Assembly (NCBI GenBank): GCA_001563885.1
Contig: LKMM01000155.1
Span: forward strand, 1-6,512
From: Natrialbaceae archaeon B1-Br10_E2g27
Lineage (GTDB): Archaea > Halobacteriota > Halobacteria > Halobacteriales > Natrialbaceae
DNA: 6,512 nucleotides
Direction: 5' to 3'
The notes under the pieces are model-generated. The model saw nothing but the letters and a program-made list of their open reading frames with translations. It ran no database searches and was not told where the DNA came from. Of the stretch, positions 4,782 through 6,512 are shown one piece after another (the first letter of the stretch is position 1; every line of letters begins with the position of its first letter). The translations under genes were made by a program, and so were the position numbers.

Positions 4782-6134
4782 ATGGCAACGGAGTCACAGT
4801 CAGTGGGAGTTAGACGGATCGGCTCGTTTCTGCGACGACTGGGGCCGACCTGGCTTGCAGGGGCAATTGCAGCCGGGCCGGCGACGATGGTCAGTCTGCT
4901 GGTCGCGGGCGCGAGTTTTGGATATACGTTGTTGTGGGTGGTCGTGCTCTCGGCGGTCCTCGGCACGGTTGGGCAGTATCTGGCGGCGCGACTCGGATTA
5001 CTCACCGAGGCGGGGATCGTTTCGGTCGTCGAAGAGCATCTGGGGTCGTTCTGGGCCTGGGTACTGGTGATCGATGTCGTCCTCGCGGCGGGACTGGCGC
5101 AACTGGCGATCATGCTCACACTCGCGGAAGTCAGCGCCGCCATCGTCGCCAACGCAGGCCTCGGAATCGCAGCACTCGCCGACGCCCGTTTCTGGGGTGT
5201 CACCTGGGCTGTCATCCTCGCACTCGGCCTCGCAGGCGGTGGCTACCGACTGGCGGAGGTCGGCGCAAAAGTGCTCGTCTCGCTGGTCGTCCTCGCGTTC
5301 GTCGCCTCGGTGGCCGTGGTCCCGATCGAACCCGCCGAAGCCGCGAGCGGCCTCGTCCCCAAAATGCCCGGTGTCGGCGGTGCCGTCGTCGCCGCGGGCG
5401 TCCTCGGCGGTGCGGTCCACATCACCCTGCTGACGATGCAAAGTTACACCATGCGCGCCAGAGGCTGGACCGCTGACGACCGCGATATCGCCACCTTCGA
5501 CATCGTGAGTTCGATGCTCGTCGCCTTCGGCGTCTTTAGCCTCGCGGTCTTTCTGGTCGCAGCAAGCGTCCTTCCCGAAGCCGGCCTCGATCCCGCGACG
5601 ATCGACGAAATCGGTGCCGCCGAAGCGCTCGCCCCCATCGCTGGCGAACATGCAATGTGGCTGTTCCTGTTCGGCTTGCTTGGTGCGGCCGTCTCGACGC
5701 TCGGCGGGAACACCATCGTCCCACCGTACCTGCTCGCCGACAAACTCGGCTGGGACCAATCGGTCGATGATCCCCGCTACCGTGGTGCGATCGTCGCCGT
5801 TGCCCTCCTCTCTGCCGTCGGCGCATTCCTTGGTGCGGCCTTCTTCCAGGTGCTCGTGCTCGTCCTCGCGTTCGGCCTCGTCGGGACGCCCTTTGCACTC
5901 GCCGTGATCCTCTATCTCCTGAACGACCCCGAGGTCGTCCCCGAGACGAACCCGCTCGCCGCGAACGTCGGCGGCATCGTTCTGTTCGTCGTCGCCACCG
6001 TCCTCGCCGGCGAGTTCGTCGCAGAAGAACTCGAGACCGTCACCGAACCTACCTCGGCGTTCGTCGTCGCCTTCGCGGCGGCGATGGCACTCGCGATCGT
6101 CGGCCTCGCGGTCAAATACGTTCGCGAACGCTAA
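4782..6134 (+). CDS. Divergent Nramp-family transporter lacking the canonical metal ligands
   Basis: This 450-residue protein has roughly eleven hydrophobic segments and an Nramp-like start. LGPTWLAGAIAAGPAT (20-35) aligns without gaps to the family's first-helix pattern LGPGF...DPGN, but the DPGN tetrad reads GPAT (32-35), so the metal-binding Asp and Asn are Gly and Thr. In the sixth-helix region the usual MPH lies where VHITLLTMQS (212-221) is seen, so the Met and His ligands are also changed. Other Nramp-like features are QYLAARLGLLTEAGI after the second helix and LGGNTIVPPYLLADKLGW (307-324). Nramp proteins move Mn, Fe or other divalent ions across the cytoplasmic membrane with protons, and a described side branch with altered ligands carries Mg. 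The substrate here cannot be stated. ATG 4782 is chosen from TATA spacing. Early codons favour GCG for alanine, later ones GCC. Confidence 0.82.
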   Translation: MATESQSVGVRRIGSFLRRLGPTWLAGAIAAGPATMVSLLVAGASFGYTLLWVVVLSAVLGTVGQYLAARLGLLTEAGIVSVVEEHLGSFWAWVLVIDVVLAAGLAQLAIMLTLAEVSAAIVANAGLGIAALADARFWGVTWAVILALGLAGGGYRLAEVGAKVLVSLVVLAFVASVAVVPIEPAEAASGLVPKMPGVGGAVVAAGVLGGAVHITLLTMQSYTMRARGWTADDRDIATFDIVSSMLVAFGVFSLAVFLVAASVLPEAGLDPATIDEIGAAEALAPIAGEHAMWLFLFGLLGAAVSTLGGNTIVPPYLLADKLGWDQSVDDPRYRGAIVAVALLSAVGAFLGAAFFQVLVLVLAFGLVGTPFALAVILYLLNDPEVVPETNPLAANVGGIVLFVVATVLAGEFVAEELETVTEPTSAFVVAFAAAMALAIVGLAVKYVRER

Positions 6135-6149
6135 GGGTTACCAAAGGGA

Positions 6150-6512
6150 CTACTCGAGCGATTTTTCCATTCTGACGTGCGGAATGCTCGCCTCCTCGAA
6201 CACGTCGCTTACCCGCTCATAGCCCAGCCGCTCGTAGAACTCGGCCGCCTGTGTCTGAGAGTGAAGGACGATCGTCTCTACGCCCATCGATTCGGCCTCG
6301 GCCTCGAGTGTATGCATCAACTCACGACCGATACCCAGGCCACGATGAGAGCCCAAGACGGCGACTCGCTCGGCTTTCCCCACGCCTGGTTCGGGCGAGC
6401 GAACTCGCGCCGCACCGACTGGCTGCTCGCCGTCGTATGCGACGAAGTGGGTGGCGTCGTCCTCGTGGTCGTCGTACTCGAGGGCCTCGTCGACGCCCTG
6501 CTCGTCGACGAA
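6150..6512 (-). CDS. GNAT-family N-acetyltransferase (5' end outside window)
   Basis: The minus-strand frame is open from the window end to TAG at 6150-6152, giving the C-terminal 120 residues. It begins FVDEQGVDEALEYDDHED, a pattern typical of the N-terminal part of small GNAT proteins (VFVDEQGV...). The acetyl-CoA pyrophosphate loop R-x-x-G-x-G is seen as RGLGIG (57-62), preceded by VAVLGSH on the beta strand. QAAEFYERLGYE (88-99) is the conserved GNAT closing motif, and the fold ends with PHVRMEKSLE. Only about 20-30 residues are likely missing, as full-length members are near 145-150 residues. It transfers an acetyl group to an amine, but the substrate is unknown. It converges on the transporter gene with 15 bases between stops, so there is no functional link by operon. 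Confidence 0.92.
   Translation of the reverse strand, partial: FVDEQGVDEALEYDDHEDDATHFVAYDGEQPVGAARVRSPEPGVGKAERVAVLGSHRGLGIGRELMHTLEAEAESMGVETIVLHSQTQAAEFYERLGYERVSDVFEEASIPHVRMEKSLE
6162..6166 (+). terminator. Possible T-run terminator for the transporter gene
   Basis: A run of five T on the plus strand lies 28 bases past the transporter's TAA, inside the 3' end of the convergent acetyltransferase gene. It could end plus-strand transcription, but it is short and also encodes a lysine of the other gene. Confidence 0.25.

Noticed and set aside
3305..5215. A very long open frame on the minus strand opposite the DoxX and transporter genes
   Set aside because: It spans two plus-strand genes and the gap between them, and its product has no fold-like pattern. 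It follows from the codon bias of the real genes in G+C-rich DNA.
1..6512. Defence island, CRISPR array or toxin-antitoxin pair
   Set aside because: No regularly spaced repeats, nuclease-helicase genes or small paired genes are present. The single HNH-like protein lacks catalytic residues and has no defence neighbours.

Overview
The window looks like chromosomal DNA of a halophilic archaeon (Halobacteria), most likely a neutro- or alkaliphilic Natrialba/Haloterrigena-like member, though the genus is a guess. The grounds are high G+C with C- or G-ending codons, very frequent CTCGAG, near absence of CTAG, acidic soluble proteins, and TATA-like boxes about 26-29 bases ahead of start codons with no Shine-Dalgarno sequence, as in leaderless haloarchaeal transcription. 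The proteins are also haloarchaeal types (a DUF5817-like zinc ribbon/winged-helix protein and a small acidic cupin).

Layout. Positions 1-142 hold the 3' end of an unidentified plus-strand gene. Positions 143-408 are a lower-G+C gap with small palindromes and no convincing gene. Four minus-strand genes follow: a two-helix 89-aa membrane protein (409-678), a protein with a degenerate HNH domain and a second zinc ribbon (808-1629, GTG start), a four-helix membrane protein (1724-2080), and the DUF5817-like zinc-ribbon/winged-helix protein (2238-2762). Between the last two, starting inside the last sense codon of the DUF5817-like gene, is a 90-base imperfect inverted repeat. Divergent from it on the plus strand are a cupin (2860-3201), a large DoxX-type membrane protein made of two fused repeats (3293-4711), and an Nramp-fold transporter that has lost the usual metal ligands (4782-6134). 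A GNAT acetyltransferase (6150-6512, minus, cut by the window end) converges on it.

How the genes relate. Most appear to be transcribed separately: cupin, DoxX and Nramp-like genes each have a strong TATA-like element at leaderless spacing. The DUF5817-like gene and the cupin share a 97-base divergent control region. The four-helix gene has no visible promoter and may depend on read-through past the hairpin. I see no defence system, CRISPR array, transposase, tRNA or rRNA. The items most worth attention are the 90-base hairpin element, the divergent Nramp-like transporter, the duplicated DoxX protein and the HNH domain without its catalytic residues.
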